A stretch of DNA of 64,000 bases from Enterococcus thailandicus (GTDB lineage Bacteria > Bacillota > Bacilli > Lactobacillales > Enterococcaceae): the NCBI RefSeq assembly GCF_001886265.1, contig NZ_JXLE01000008.1:1-64000 (forward strand), written 5' to 3'. Of this stretch, positions 1 to 8,411 are shown one piece after another. The notes under the pieces were generated by a model, which did no database searches, had not been told where the DNA came from, and saw nothing but the letters and a program-made list of their open reading frames with translations. The number at the start of each line of letters is the position of its first letter. The first letter of the stretch is position 1. Both the position numbers and the translations under genes were made by a program.

Positions 1-62
1 GTATGTGGTCTAACTATTGGGTCTCACTTCACAATGATTCCACTTTTTCTTTTTTGTATTTT

Positions 63-122
63 AAAAAGCGTTTACATTATAAAAAATATGTGTTATTCTC
101 TTTGTGTAAACATTATAATGTT
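63..122 (+). promoter_or_regulatory. Promoter with cre-like site and palindromic operator for the amino-sugar operon
   Basis: A -35 TTTACA (71-76) and -10 TATTCT (94-99) are separated by 17 bp. Positions 63-76 (AAAAAGCGTTTACA) match 12 of 14 positions of the catabolite-responsive element consensus and overlap the -35, so CcpA control is likely. A perfect 14-bp palindrome, AACATTATAATGTT, lies at 109-122 just downstream and shares the word ACATTATAA with the -35 region. It could be an operator for a local regulator located outside the window. Confidence 0.6.
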
Positions 123-154
123 ATAACAACAAAAGGAACTAGAGGGGGAGCAAC

Positions 155-1498
155 ATGGATAAATTTGTAGGCATCATTGAGCAAAAGATTATGCCAGTAG
201 CCAATCGAATTGGAACACAACGACACATGACTGCAATCAGAAAGGGAATCATCGCAACAATGCCATTAACGATTGTTGGTTCATTTTTCACTATTTTGTT
301 AAATATTCCGATTGAATCAGTTGCTGCAGTGATTGAACCATACCGAGAAATTTTAGATATTCCATTTCGTTACACCGTTGGGATCTTAGCATTATATGCA
401 ACTTTCGGGATTGCTTCATCATTAGCAAAAAGCTACAAAGTCGATTCATTAACAGCCGGAATTTTAGCATTAATGTCATTTTTGATCGTTGCAGCACCAC
501 CAACACGTGTATTTGAAGATGTGGATAACGTGATTGGTGCAGGACGCTATATCAATATTGCTAATTTAGGTTCAGGGTCATTATTTGGTGCAATCGTAAC
601 TGCAATTATTTCTGTAGAAATTTATCGCTTTTTTATTGAAAAGAAAATTACCATCAAAATGCCAGATGGCGTGCCACCTGAAGTCACCAATTCATTTGTC
701 GCTTTGATCCCAGGTGCAGTAATCTTGATTTTCTTCTGGGTTATTCGTCATATGCTAGGATTCGATTTGAATGGATTCTTAAGTCAAATTTTGATGCCTC
801 TAAAAGGAATTTTAGCTGGAAATAGCTTGTTTGGTGGTTTACTAACTGTTTTCTTAATCTGCTTCTTCTGGGTTTTAGGGATTCATGGGCCAGCAATCAT
901 GGGACCAGTTATCCGTCCGTTTTGGGATATTTCAATTGCTGAAAACATTGATGCATTCAATGCTGGAGCAAGTGCACAAAACATGCCAAATATTTTCACA
1001 GAACAATTTTTACAATGGTTCATTTGGATTGGTGGCGCTGGAACAACCCTTGCTTTAGTCGTGTTGTTCATGTTCTCAAAATCAAAATATTTGAAGAGTT
1101 TAGGACGATTATCCATTCTCCCTGGCTTATTTAACATCAATGAACCAGTGATTTTCGGGGCTCCAATCGTGATGAATCCTGTTTTAGGTATTCCATTTAT
1201 CGTAGCACCGTTGATTACAACAACTTTATCTTATGTCTTAACAATCAGCGGAGTTGTACCGATGATGGTCGCACGCTTACCATTTGCAATGCCTGCACCA
1301 ATCGCTGCTTGGATGAGCACGAATTGGAGCGTAGCCGCAGGAATCTTAGTTGTGGTGAACTTCTTCATTACGTTAGGAATTTACTATCCATTCTTTAAAG
1401 TATTTGAAAAACAACAGCTAGCAAGAGAAGCTGAAGAACAGGCACAAGAACAAGCAACACAAGAAGTATTGAATACTGGGATCACGCAAGAACAATAA
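155..1498 (+). CDS. PTS sugar transporter subunit EIIC, lactose/cellobiose (CelB-like) family
   Basis: This 447-residue integral membrane permease is the sugar-translocating EIIC domain of a phosphotransferase system. It has about ten hydrophobic segments, the family's N-terminal basic stretch (ending near HMTAIRKGI) and the conserved LFNINEPVIFG region near residue 327, which is characteristic of the Lac/Cel class. EIIA and EIIB are not fused to it and are not in the window, so they must lie upstream or elsewhere. The ATG follows a strong AGAGGGGGAG ribosome binding site. The genes downstream are catabolic, so this is the likely importer for that pathway. The substrate cannot be read from sequence; the neighbouring enzymes suggest an amino-sugar or acylated amino-sugar derivative. 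Confidence 0.9.
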   Translation: MDKFVGIIEQKIMPVANRIGTQRHMTAIRKGIIATMPLTIVGSFFTILLNIPIESVAAVIEPYREILDIPFRYTVGILALYATFGIASSLAKSYKVDSLTAGILALMSFLIVAAPPTRVFEDVDNVIGAGRYINIANLGSGSLFGAIVTAIISVEIYRFFIEKKITIKMPDGVPPEVTNSFVALIPGAVILIFFWVIRHMLGFDLNGFLSQILMPLKGILAGNSLFGGLLTVFLICFFWVLGIHGPAIMGPVIRPFWDISIAENIDAFNAGASAQNMPNIFTEQFLQWFIWIGGAGTTLALVVLFMFSKSKYLKSLGRLSILPGLFNINEPVIFGAPIVMNPVLGIPFIVAPLITTTLSYVLTISGVVPMMVARLPFAMPAPIAAWMSTNWSVAAGILVVVNFFITLGIYYPFFKVFEKQQLAREAEEQAQEQATQEVLNTGITQEQ

Positions 1499-1504
1499 AC
1501 AACG

Positions 1505-1530
1505 AAGGGCGGGATGCAGTCCTGCCCTTT
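1505..1530 (+). other. Intercistronic hairpin after EIIC
   Basis: AAGGGC (1505-1510) pairs with the GCCCTT at 1524-1529, extended by inner GG/CC pairs. There is no strong T-run, so it is more likely an mRNA stability or partial attenuation structure between the PTS gene and the enzymes than a full terminator. Confidence 0.45.
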
Positions 1531-1568
1531 ATTGAATTGAATCAGTAAAAGTGAATGGTGGTGAAAAA

Positions 1569-1832
1569 ATGGAACTGATCGTTGGCATAGTTGTGTTAAT
1601 TGCAGCACATACTTATTTGGAAAAAAGAGGATTACCTCCAAAAATGGAGCAGATGAAATTACGTTATTTTCTAGTTATTGCAATCATTGGTATTTCAACT
1701 GTGATTATTTTGAGTGGACTTTTTGCTGGTTTACACCAACTTGTAGGAATTGTGACCATTCTTTTTGCCACAAGTATTGCTTATAAGTACCGAAAAAAAT
1801 TTGAAAAAATGGAACGAGGAGAAGAAGTATGA
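1569..1832 (+). CDS. Small two- to three-helix membrane protein of the amino-sugar operon
   Basis: The protein is about 87 residues with hydrophobic segments at roughly 1-15, 30-50 and 53-70 and a charged C-terminus. I do not recognise a named family. The ATG at 1569 is preferred over the in-frame GTG at 1551 because GGTGGTG sits at the right distance in front of it. Its stop overlaps the start of the next gene in an ATGA junction, so it is translationally coupled to the phosphoglycosidase. It is probably a small membrane accessory of the uptake system, but the function is unknown. Confidence 0.7.
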   Translation: MELIVGIVVLIAAHTYLEKRGLPPKMEQMKLRYFLVIAIIGISTVIILSGLFAGLHQLVGIVTILFATSIAYKYRKKFEKMERGEEV

Positions 1833-2917
1833 AGAGAGTTTTAGGTATTTCAGTTTATCCAGACCACAGTGATAGTGAGACAGATCGTGCTTATATTGAA
1901 CTGGCACATCGTTATGGTTTCCGTCGAATTTTTATGAGTATGTTAGAAATCAATGAAGATAGTGAAGTTGTCAAAGAAAAATTCAAAAATTTGATTTTTT
2001 TCGCCAAATCACTTGGTTACGAAACGATTTTAGATGTTGCACCAACGATTTTTGAACAGCTTGGCATTTCGTATGATGATTTGAGTTTTTTCAACGAATT
2101 AGGTGCGGATGGCATTCGTTTAGATTTAGGTTTTGATGGAAATAAGGAAGCAATGCTAACATACAATCCTTATGAATTAGCAATCGAATTAAATATGAGT
2201 AATGATGTTGCTTACTTAGATAACATTTTGACTTATCAAGCAAATACACCATTTTTATATGGTTGTCATAATTTTTATCCCCAAGAAGGCACGGCTTTAC
2301 CTTTTGAATTTTTTGAAAAATGTAGCCAACGCTTTAAACGTCAAGGTATTCGCACAGCGGCATTCATTACTTCACAAGTTGGAGAAATTGGCCCTTGGGA
2401 CATCAACGATGGGTTACCAACATTAGAAATGCATCGCCATTTACCTGTTGATGTTGCTGCAAAACATTTATTTGCGACAGACTTGATTGATGACGTTATT
2501 ATCGGAAATGCATATGCTTCAGAAGAAGAGCTAGAAGCTTTAGGCAAGATTGATCGTTATCAAACTGTTTTTGCGATTGAATTTGTACCAGAAGTAAATG
2601 AAGTAGAGCGTCAAATCGTATTGAATGAGCAACATGTTCGTCGTGGAGATATTACCAACCAAGTGATTCGTTCAACTGAAGTACGAAAAAAATATAAAAA
2701 TGTAGACAATCCTGTCCATGATGCAAGTTTTGAATTTCAGGTGGGTGACGTTGTGATTGGCAATGATCAATTTGGCAAATACAAAAATGAACTTCAAGTC
2801 GTTTTAGAGCCTCATAGTGATTCAAGAAAAAATAAAGTAGGAACAATTCGTGAAGAAGAGCTTATTTTATTGCCATTTATTCATCCTTGGTCAAAATTTA
2901 AATTTATTGAAAAGTAG
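1829..2917 (+). CDS. MupG-like (DUF871) TIM-barrel 6-phospho-glycosidase
   Basis: The 362-residue cytoplasmic protein starts MKRVLGISVYPDHSD, typical of the DUF871/MupG family, with an N-terminal TIM barrel (about 1-235) and a small C-terminal beta domain (about 250-360). The characterised S. aureus member MupG cleaves 6-phospho-MurNAc-GlcNAc produced by PTS import. Here the gene follows a PTS EIIC and precedes a deacetylase-like enzyme, an ammonia lyase and an aldolase, so it probably splits a PTS-phosphorylated disaccharide containing an amino-sugar acid. Start overlaps the upstream stop (ATGA). The family call is firm; the substrate is inference. Confidence 0.85.
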   Translation: MKRVLGISVYPDHSDSETDRAYIELAHRYGFRRIFMSMLEINEDSEVVKEKFKNLIFFAKSLGYETILDVAPTIFEQLGISYDDLSFFNELGADGIRLDLGFDGNKEAMLTYNPYELAIELNMSNDVAYLDNILTYQANTPFLYGCHNFYPQEGTALPFEFFEKCSQRFKRQGIRTAAFITSQVGEIGPWDINDGLPTLEMHRHLPVDVAAKHLFATDLIDDVIIGNAYASEEELEALGKIDRYQTVFAIEFVPEVNEVERQIVLNEQHVRRGDITNQVIRSTEVRKKYKNVDNPVHDASFEFQVGDVVIGNDQFGKYKNELQVVLEPHSDSRKNKVGTIREEELILLPFIHPWSKFKFIEK

Positions 2918-2926
2918 GGTGTCGCC

Positions 2927-4039
2927 ATGTTTGATTTAGTAATAAAAAATGCAAAAGAACTTAAAGGTCCGTCCTTTGAAATTGGTATTGAAAATGGGAA
3001 AATCAGCCAAATTGCACCCAAAATTACGGGAGAGACAAAAGAAACGTTGACCTTATCCTCACAGCAATATTTATCAGCTGGCTGGATTGATGATCATGTA
3101 CATTGTTTTGAAGAAATGACGCTTTATTATGATTATCCGGATAAAATTGGCGTTGAAAAAGGTGTGACGACCGTTATTGATGCCGGAACAACTGGCGCAG
3201 AAAATATCGAAACGTTTTATCGTTACGCCAAGCAAGCAAAAACGAATGTCTATGCGCTACTGAATATCTCTAAATGGGGAATTGTCACGCAAGATGAGTT
3301 AGCTGATTTAAGTAAAGTGCAAGAAACATTAGTGAAACAAAAAATGAATGAACTTCCTGAATTCATTGTTGGAATCAAGGCACGAATGAGTAAAACTGTG
3401 GTAGGAAAAAATGGCATCACACCACTAGATTTAGCTAAAAAAATCCAAAATGAGAATCAGCATCTACCTTTAATGGTTCATATTGGTTCTGCGCCACCAG
3501 AATTAGCCGAAGTTTTAGCTAGAATGGAAAAGGGAGATGTCTTGACTCACTGTTTCAATGGAAAAAGTAATGGTATCCTTGATTCAGAAACAAATGAAAT
3601 CAAATTGATTGCTAAAGAAGCCTTTGCGAAAGGAATCATTTTTGATATTGGTCATGGGACAGATAGTTTCAATTTTCATGTGGCAGAAGTCGCAAAACAA
3701 GCAAATATCAAAGCATCATCAATTAGTACGGATATCTATATTCGTAATCGTGAAAATGGACCAGTTTATGATTTAGCAACCACGATGGAAAAGTTACATG
3801 TCGTTGGTTATTCTTGGGAAGAAATTATTGAAAAAGTAACAAAGGCACCTGCGGAAAACTTTCATCTAGCCAATAAAGGGCAGTTGAAAGAACGATTTGA
3901 TGCAGATTTAACGATTTTTGAATTTTTAGAAGAACCAAAAGTGTTAACAGATTCCAATGGTTTTACTCGGACGACGGATAGTCAGATCAAACCAGTCAAA
4001 ACCATTATTGGAGGGGAAATTTATGACTGTCAGTTATGA
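2927..4039 (+). CDS. Amidohydrolase/deacetylase-family metallohydrolase
   Basis: This 370-residue amidohydrolase-superfamily enzyme has the first-strand metal motif DDHVHCFEE (near residue 55), the strand-4 lysine in GIKARMSKT (near 150, probably carboxylated), a metal histidine in MVHIGSAP, another in THCFNGKS and the aspartate in STDIYIRN near 265. E. faecalis has a homologue (EF0837 type) in a similarly arranged operon, classed with acyl-amide or ester deacetylases. In this context it may remove an N-acetyl group from the amino-sugar acid before deamination. It overlaps the next gene by 17 bp. Confidence 0.8.
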   Translation: MFDLVIKNAKELKGPSFEIGIENGKISQIAPKITGETKETLTLSSQQYLSAGWIDDHVHCFEEMTLYYDYPDKIGVEKGVTTVIDAGTTGAENIETFYRYAKQAKTNVYALLNISKWGIVTQDELADLSKVQETLVKQKMNELPEFIVGIKARMSKTVVGKNGITPLDLAKKIQNENQHLPLMVHIGSAPPELAEVLARMEKGDVLTHCFNGKSNGILDSETNEIKLIAKEAFAKGIIFDIGHGTDSFNFHVAEVAKQANIKASSISTDIYIRNRENGPVYDLATTMEKLHVVGYSWEEIIEKVTKAPAENFHLANKGQLKERFDADLTIFEFLEEPKVLTDSNGFTRTTDSQIKPVKTIIGGEIYDCQL

Positions 4040-5117
4040 AAAATTTCACTTAAAAGAAGTCATCAACGCTTCTGGAAAAATGACCATTCTAGGTGTATCA
4101 AAGGTTTCAGAAAAAGTGCTGGAAGCGCAGCGTTTTGGCGGTGAACACTTTTTTGAAATGAGTGAATTAGTGAAAGAAACAGGGAGCTACTTGGCTGGGC
4201 TACTTCAAGTCGAAGATACTCAAATCGTTTCGAGTGCCTCAGCTGGAATTGCACAGTCAGTTGCTGGCATTATTGGGCAAGGAAGTGCCTATCACGTGTA
4301 TCACCCTTATACCAAAAAAATCACCAAGCGAGAAATCATTTTACCTAAGGGTCATAATGTGGATTATGGTACGCCTGTTGAAGTGATGGTTGAACAAGGT
4401 GGTGGACAAGTTGTCGAGGCAGGATATGCCAATATGTGTACACCTGATCACCTAGAAATGATGATTACGGAAGAAACAGCAGCAATTTTATATATTAAAA
4501 GTCATCACACCGTTCAAAAAAGTATGCTGAGTGTCCAAGAAGCTGCAGCAGTGGCACATCAACATGATCTTCCTTTAATTGTTGATGCAGCCGCAGAAGA
4601 AGATTTGTTTACTTATAGTCAACTTGGTGCCGACTTAGTAATTTACTCTGGCGCGAAAGCAATTGAAGGCCCTAGTGCTGGCTTAGTGATTGGCAAGAAA
4701 ACGTATGTGGAATGGGTTCGTTTGCAAAGCAAAGGAATCGGACGTGCGATGAAAATCGGCAAAGATAATTTACTAGGCTTTACTCAAGCCGTTGAGGACT
4801 ATTTACTTACAGGAAGTGAAACTGGGGAATCAATGAAAAAAAGATTACTTCCTTTTGTTGAGGCGATGAACCAACTACCAAATATTGAAGCAAAAATCGT
4901 GCAGGATGGTGCTGGTCGGGATATTTATCGGGCAAGCATCAAAGTTTCAGGTGAAAAGTCAGCTAAAGAAGTGATTACTGAGTTGAAAGAAAAAGATCCT
5001 GCCATCTATACAAGAGAATATCAGGCAAACAATGGTGTGATCGAATTTGATATTCGGTCAGTCACAGAAGCCGAAATGAAAAAAATTATTACACGATTAG
5101 CAGAAATTTTAAACTAA
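4023..5117 (+). CDS. DgaE-family PLP-dependent ammonia lyase (D-glucosaminate-6-phosphate type)
   Basis: The 364-residue protein belongs to the SelA-like/DgaE fold-type I PLP family. The pyridoxal lysine is probably in IYSGAKAIEGPS, downstream of the cofactor-binding aspartate in PLIVDAAAEED. Characterised DgaE converts D-glucosaminate-6-phosphate to 2-keto-3-deoxygluconate-6-phosphate plus ammonia. I chose the ATG at 4023, preceded by GGAGGGG, rather than an in-frame start at 3957 that would run deep into the upstream gene. The next gene is the matching aldolase, supporting the assignment. Exact substrate stereochemistry is inferred. Confidence 0.82.
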   Translation: MTVSYEKFHLKEVINASGKMTILGVSKVSEKVLEAQRFGGEHFFEMSELVKETGSYLAGLLQVEDTQIVSSASAGIAQSVAGIIGQGSAYHVYHPYTKKITKREIILPKGHNVDYGTPVEVMVEQGGGQVVEAGYANMCTPDHLEMMITEETAAILYIKSHHTVQKSMLSVQEAAAVAHQHDLPLIVDAAAEEDLFTYSQLGADLVIYSGAKAIEGPSAGLVIGKKTYVEWVRLQSKGIGRAMKIGKDNLLGFTQAVEDYLLTGSETGESMKKRLLPFVEAMNQLPNIEAKIVQDGAGRDIYRASIKVSGEKSAKEVITELKEKDPAIYTREYQANNGVIEFDIRSVTEAEMKKIITRLAEILN

Positions 5118-5141
5118 AACCAATTGATGAGGAGAATGAAG

Positions 5142-5882
5142 ATGTCACTTAGTCCAAATTATTTAGCCGATCGAATTTGTCTAAACGTTTTAGCAAACTC
5201 TGTCGAAAATGCAAAAGCATGTTATGAAGCAGCCAATGGTCATATTGTTTTAGGTGTTCTTTCAAAAAATTACGAAACAGATGAAGCAGCAATTACTGAT
5301 ATGAAAAAATATCAAGAAGCAACGAATAATGCTTTGTCCGTTGGTTTGGGTGCGGGCGATCCCAATCAAAGCCAAATGGTCTCAAGACTGTCGGCTGTTT
5401 TGCAACCACAACATGTGAACCAAGTATTTACGGGAGTAGGTGCTTCACGAGCATTACTACAACAAGAAGAAACAGTTGTCAATGGTCTTGTGTCACCGAC
5501 TGGAAAAGTGGGCTATGTCAATATCGCAACTGGGCCATTAAGTTCACAAGCACCTGCAGCTGAAGTACCAATTGAAACAGCTATTCAGTTGTTAAAAGAC
5601 ATGGGCGGGACATCCATTAAATATTTCCCTATGAAGGGACTTGCGCACAAAGAAGAATATCAAGCAGTCGCAAAAGCTTGTGCGGAATTCGCTTTTGCGT
5701 TGGAGCCAACTGGTGGCATTGATTTGGCGAATTTCGAAGAGATCGTGCAGATTGCCGTTGATGCTGGTGTGAAAAAAATCATTCCCCATGTTTATAGCTC
5801 AATTATTGATTCAGAAACAGGAGATACAAAAGTTGAAGATGTTAAAACGTTATTGGAAATGATGGAGAAGCTGGTGAAGTAA
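5142..5882 (+). CDS. DgaF-family 2-keto-3-deoxy-6-phosphogluconate aldolase
   Basis: The 246-residue TIM-barrel class I aldolase resembles DgaF/KDGP aldolases. The Schiff-base lysine is plausibly in GGTSIKYFPMKG (near residue 160), and the barrel closes with FALEPTGGIDL. It would cleave 2-keto-3-deoxygluconate-6-phosphate, the product of the upstream lyase, into pyruvate and glyceraldehyde-3-phosphate. Several in-frame starts exist (TTG 5124, ATG 5127, ATG 5136). ATG 5142 is chosen because AGGAGA lies six bases in front of it. The gene is tightly spaced with both neighbours. Confidence 0.83.
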   Translation: MSLSPNYLADRICLNVLANSVENAKACYEAANGHIVLGVLSKNYETDEAAITDMKKYQEATNNALSVGLGAGDPNQSQMVSRLSAVLQPQHVNQVFTGVGASRALLQQEETVVNGLVSPTGKVGYVNIATGPLSSQAPAAEVPIETAIQLLKDMGGTSIKYFPMKGLAHKEEYQAVAKACAEFAFALEPTGGIDLANFEEIVQIAVDAGVKKIIPHVYSSIIDSETGDTKVEDVKTLLEMMEKLVK

Positions 5883-5883
5883 A

Positions 5884-6900
5884 GTGAAAAAAATGAAGAT
5901 TGGTGCATATGGTGAAGTGATGTTACGCTTGACGCCCCCTGAACATTTGCAATTGGAACAAACACATACTTTGCGAATGGCGTATACGGGAACAGGTGTG
6001 AATCTGGTTGGAAATTTAGCACATTTTGAAATAGAAAGTTATCTGTTGACGGCGTTACCCGATAATCGTTTGGGGAAAGCTGCGTTAGCTAATTTAAAAA
6101 GTTTAGGTATTCAAACAGCGTATATCGTTCAACAACATCAACATATTGGTACGTACTTTGCGGAGATGGGATTTGGTGCAAGACCAACCGAAGTGACTTA
6201 CCAAAACCGAAAAAGTAGTTCGTTTAGTTTGTCTCCAATCGAAGCTTATGACGTGAAACAATTCATTGAGCAAGTGGATATGCTTCATATCTGCGGAATT
6301 AGTTTAAGTTTGACTGAAATTACAGCACAAACGGCGATTACGTTGGCAAAAGAGGCACATGCTGCGGGGAAAATCGTTTGTTTTGATTTTAATTTTCGCC
6401 CAAGTTTAAACCAAGAACCAGGGAAAAAAGAGCAAATGAAACAGCGTTACGAAGAAATATTGCCTTATTGTACGATAGTTTTTGGTTCCACCCGAGATTT
6501 GGTGGAGTTGATGCAATGGAAAACAGAAGTCTCCGTTTCAGAAAATGAAACAGCCTTTATCCAATCCTTTTTAGCACATTATGATATTACGTGGTTTGCT
6601 GGTACAAAACGCCAAGTGATTAATCACGAAAAATTTTTGAGCGGTTATTTGATAACGCCGACAGACGCATTTGAAATACCCAAACAACGATTAGAGGTTT
6701 TAGATCGGATTGGTGCTGGAGATGCGTATGCCGCAGGAATCCTACTTGGTTTTGCAGAAGGCTGGTCATTGGAAGAAACTGTTGCATTTGCTATTGCCAA
6801 TGCACGACTTGCGCATGCGATTCAAGGGGATGTACCATTGACAACGCGAAAACAAGTCAAGCAATTATTGGAACATCCAGACACAGATTTGATTCGTTAA
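5884..6900 (+). CDS. PfkB-family sugar kinase, probable 2-keto-3-deoxygluconate kinase
   Basis: The 338-residue protein has the ribokinase/PfkB fold. The C-terminal signature DRIGAGDAYAAGIL contains the catalytic aspartate and anion hole, and FDFNFRPSL is typical of KDG kinases. It would phosphorylate 2-keto-3-deoxygluconate to the substrate of the preceding aldolase, providing a route for unphosphorylated keto-deoxy acid. The start is GTG two bases after the aldolase stop; an ATG nine bases later is possible. It is the last gene of the operon and is followed by repeats and a terminator. Confidence 0.83.
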   Translation: MKKMKIGAYGEVMLRLTPPEHLQLEQTHTLRMAYTGTGVNLVGNLAHFEIESYLLTALPDNRLGKAALANLKSLGIQTAYIVQQHQHIGTYFAEMGFGARPTEVTYQNRKSSSFSLSPIEAYDVKQFIEQVDMLHICGISLSLTEITAQTAITLAKEAHAAGKIVCFDFNFRPSLNQEPGKKEQMKQRYEEILPYCTIVFGSTRDLVELMQWKTEVSVSENETAFIQSFLAHYDITWFAGTKRQVINHEKFLSGYLITPTDAFEIPKQRLEVLDRIGAGDAYAAGILLGFAEGWSLEETVAFAIANARLAHAIQGDVPLTTRKQVKQLLEHPDTDLIR

Positions 6901-6904
6901 GAAA

Positions 6905-7384
6905 AAGGCTGTGGCTCAAAGTGGTTAGCTTTAAGTAATAAGGAATTTTTTCTAAAAATAGTTTCTCATGTTTTTATGAAAAAAAGACTTATTACCGAAG
7001 AAGCTACTTTGTGAACACCGTGAATAAAAGCTGTGGCTCAAAACGCTCAGCTCTAATAAATAAGAATAAATTTTCAGAAATTGCTTCTAAAATTTTTGTG
7101 AAATTTATTCTTATTTTGAAGGAGTTACTTCTTGAGTACCGAGGAAAAGGTTGTGGCGCAAAACGTTTAGCTCCGACAAGATAGCGAGCTGGCACTCAAA
7201 ATAGCCTTTCATATTTTGAAGTGGATGCAAGCTATTGCGAGGAGTTGTTTTGGGAACACCGAGGAAAAAAGGTTGTAGCTCCAAGCGGTCAGCTTCACGC
7301 AATAAGAAATTTTTCTAAAAATAGTTCCTCATATTTTTATGAAAAGAGGACTTGTTGCCGAAAAAGCTGATTTGGGAAATATCG
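6905..7384 (+). repeat. Four tandem palindromic repeat units (EFAR-like mosaic element)
   Basis: Four units of about 115 bp occupy 6905-7020, 7028-7142, 7148-7261 and 7269-7384. Each opens with GTTGTGGCGCAAAACG-like sequence and closes with GAGTTGTTTTGGGAACACCG-like sequence, and these ends are partly complementary. The interior of each unit is a different imperfect hairpin: units 1 and 4 have one AT-rich stem, unit 2 a second, unit 3 a third. Related units recur at 10329 and 15241. This fits miniature, structured, mobile-type intergenic repeats such as EFAR of E. faecalis. No coding capacity is evident. Confidence 0.8.
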
Positions 7385-7393
7385 CCTATTAAG

Positions 7394-7434
7394 AAACAGG
7401 AGCTATGACAATCATTTTGTCACAGCTCCTGTTT
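7394..7434. terminator. Bidirectional terminator between kinase/repeats and the 7483-8253 gene
   Basis: AAACAGGAGCTATGACAA pairs with TTGTCACAGCTCCTGTTT with one mismatch and a five-base loop. U-rich tails are available in both directions. It separates two convergent genes. Confidence 0.85.
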
Positions 7435-7482
7435 TACTATGTTTGATGCTACTTTTTTTTGTTTGAATTTTTTATCAATTAA

Positions 7483-8253
7483 TTAGTCTACTCTAGTCCA
7501 TTCATCTAGACTTTTCCCATTCTCATCCAGAATTTCAAGCCAACTGTTTGTCCCGCCAAGGTAAAGGAACAGACTCACTTCATTGACACTTTTCAAAATA
7601 ATATCAGCAGTTGTTTTATTACCAGAAATGTTTTCTTGATGATCGGCACGTAATTTGTCACCATACTTTGCGGCGTAACTCACGGAACCATCTTTATTAA
7701 GCGGAGCTTCCTCCATCATAATAGCGCCTTTTTTAACTAGCATTTCATTTCGACTTTTCCAATAAAGGGTGGCTTTACTGCCACGAAAATGAACAGTGAA
7801 TGGAATCTCACTGACTTCTTTTGTCCAACGATGACGTGCTTTGGCTGGTTTCTTTTTCTTTGTTTCTGCTGGCAAGAAGAAGTAACCGATTGTTGTCAGT
7901 ATACGCAAAAATTGTTCGCGTGTTTCCTCGATTTTCGGTAAAACATTTGTAGGGATCTGCTTGGCAATTTCTTCTGGTTTCAAAATGGTTAAGTTGTTTT
8001 CTTCTGCGAGTACTAAAAAGGAGTGACTTAAATAATTTGCTTCTATTTCCCAAGGGAGCGTTACCAAAATAAGCGTATCGAAGTCTTTAGGTACGGAATC
8101 AATTCCAACACAGTGGCGATTTTGGAAGTATAATTCAAAAGAGTTGTCCATAGGTTCTACTTTCTTAGTTGAAATGGTTAAGGTTCCTTGGCTCTCAGCT
8201 AACTCGATAATTGTTTGGTCTGGTTTGATTGTTCCAGTAAATGAGATTGTCAT
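7483..8253 (-). CDS. Hypothetical protein with weak DUF4357-like C-terminus
   Basis: This 256-residue soluble protein begins MTISFTGTIKPDQ. I cannot assign it firmly. The first ~120 residues are alpha/beta with no obvious motif. A basic linker (KKKKPAKARHRW, near residue 135) follows, and the C-terminal ~100 residues (from VHFRGSKATLYW to DENGKSLDEW) resemble DUF4357-type domains found with restriction-modification and GIY-YIG proteins. That resemblance is by eye only. It has a good ribosome binding site (GAAGGGAA) and is monocistronic, convergent with the preceding operon. Confidence 0.65.
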   Translation of the reverse strand: MTISFTGTIKPDQTIIELAESQGTLTISTKKVEPMDNSFELYFQNRHCVGIDSVPKDFDTLILVTLPWEIEANYLSHSFLVLAEENNLTILKPEEIAKQIPTNVLPKIEETREQFLRILTTIGYFFLPAETKKKKPAKARHRWTKEVSEIPFTVHFRGSKATLYWKSRNEMLVKKGAIMMEEAPLNKDGSVSYAAKYGDKLRADHQENISGNKTTADIILKSVNEVSLFLYLGGTNSWLEILDENGKSLDEWTRVD

Positions 8254-8411
8254 AATGTTTTCCCTTCTCTCTCGTTTAGTTTAAGCAATAGCTACGTTCA
8301 GTTTAGCATGAATGAAAAACAACTTCCCTTTATTTGGCTTTAACTTTAGTGATTTTAGCAAAAGAACGCTAAAATAAAGAGAACTTGATAAGTTTAGAAA
8401 GAGGCGAGAAC

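Noticed and set aside
3957-4022. Upstream in-frame start for the DgaE-like gene
   Set aside because: It would overlap the amidohydrolase by 83 bp and lacks a ribosome binding site; ATG 4023 has GGAGGGG.
6905-7384. Tandem repeats as a CRISPR array
   Set aside because: Units are ~115 bp, palindromic throughout and contain no regular spacers; no cas gene is present.
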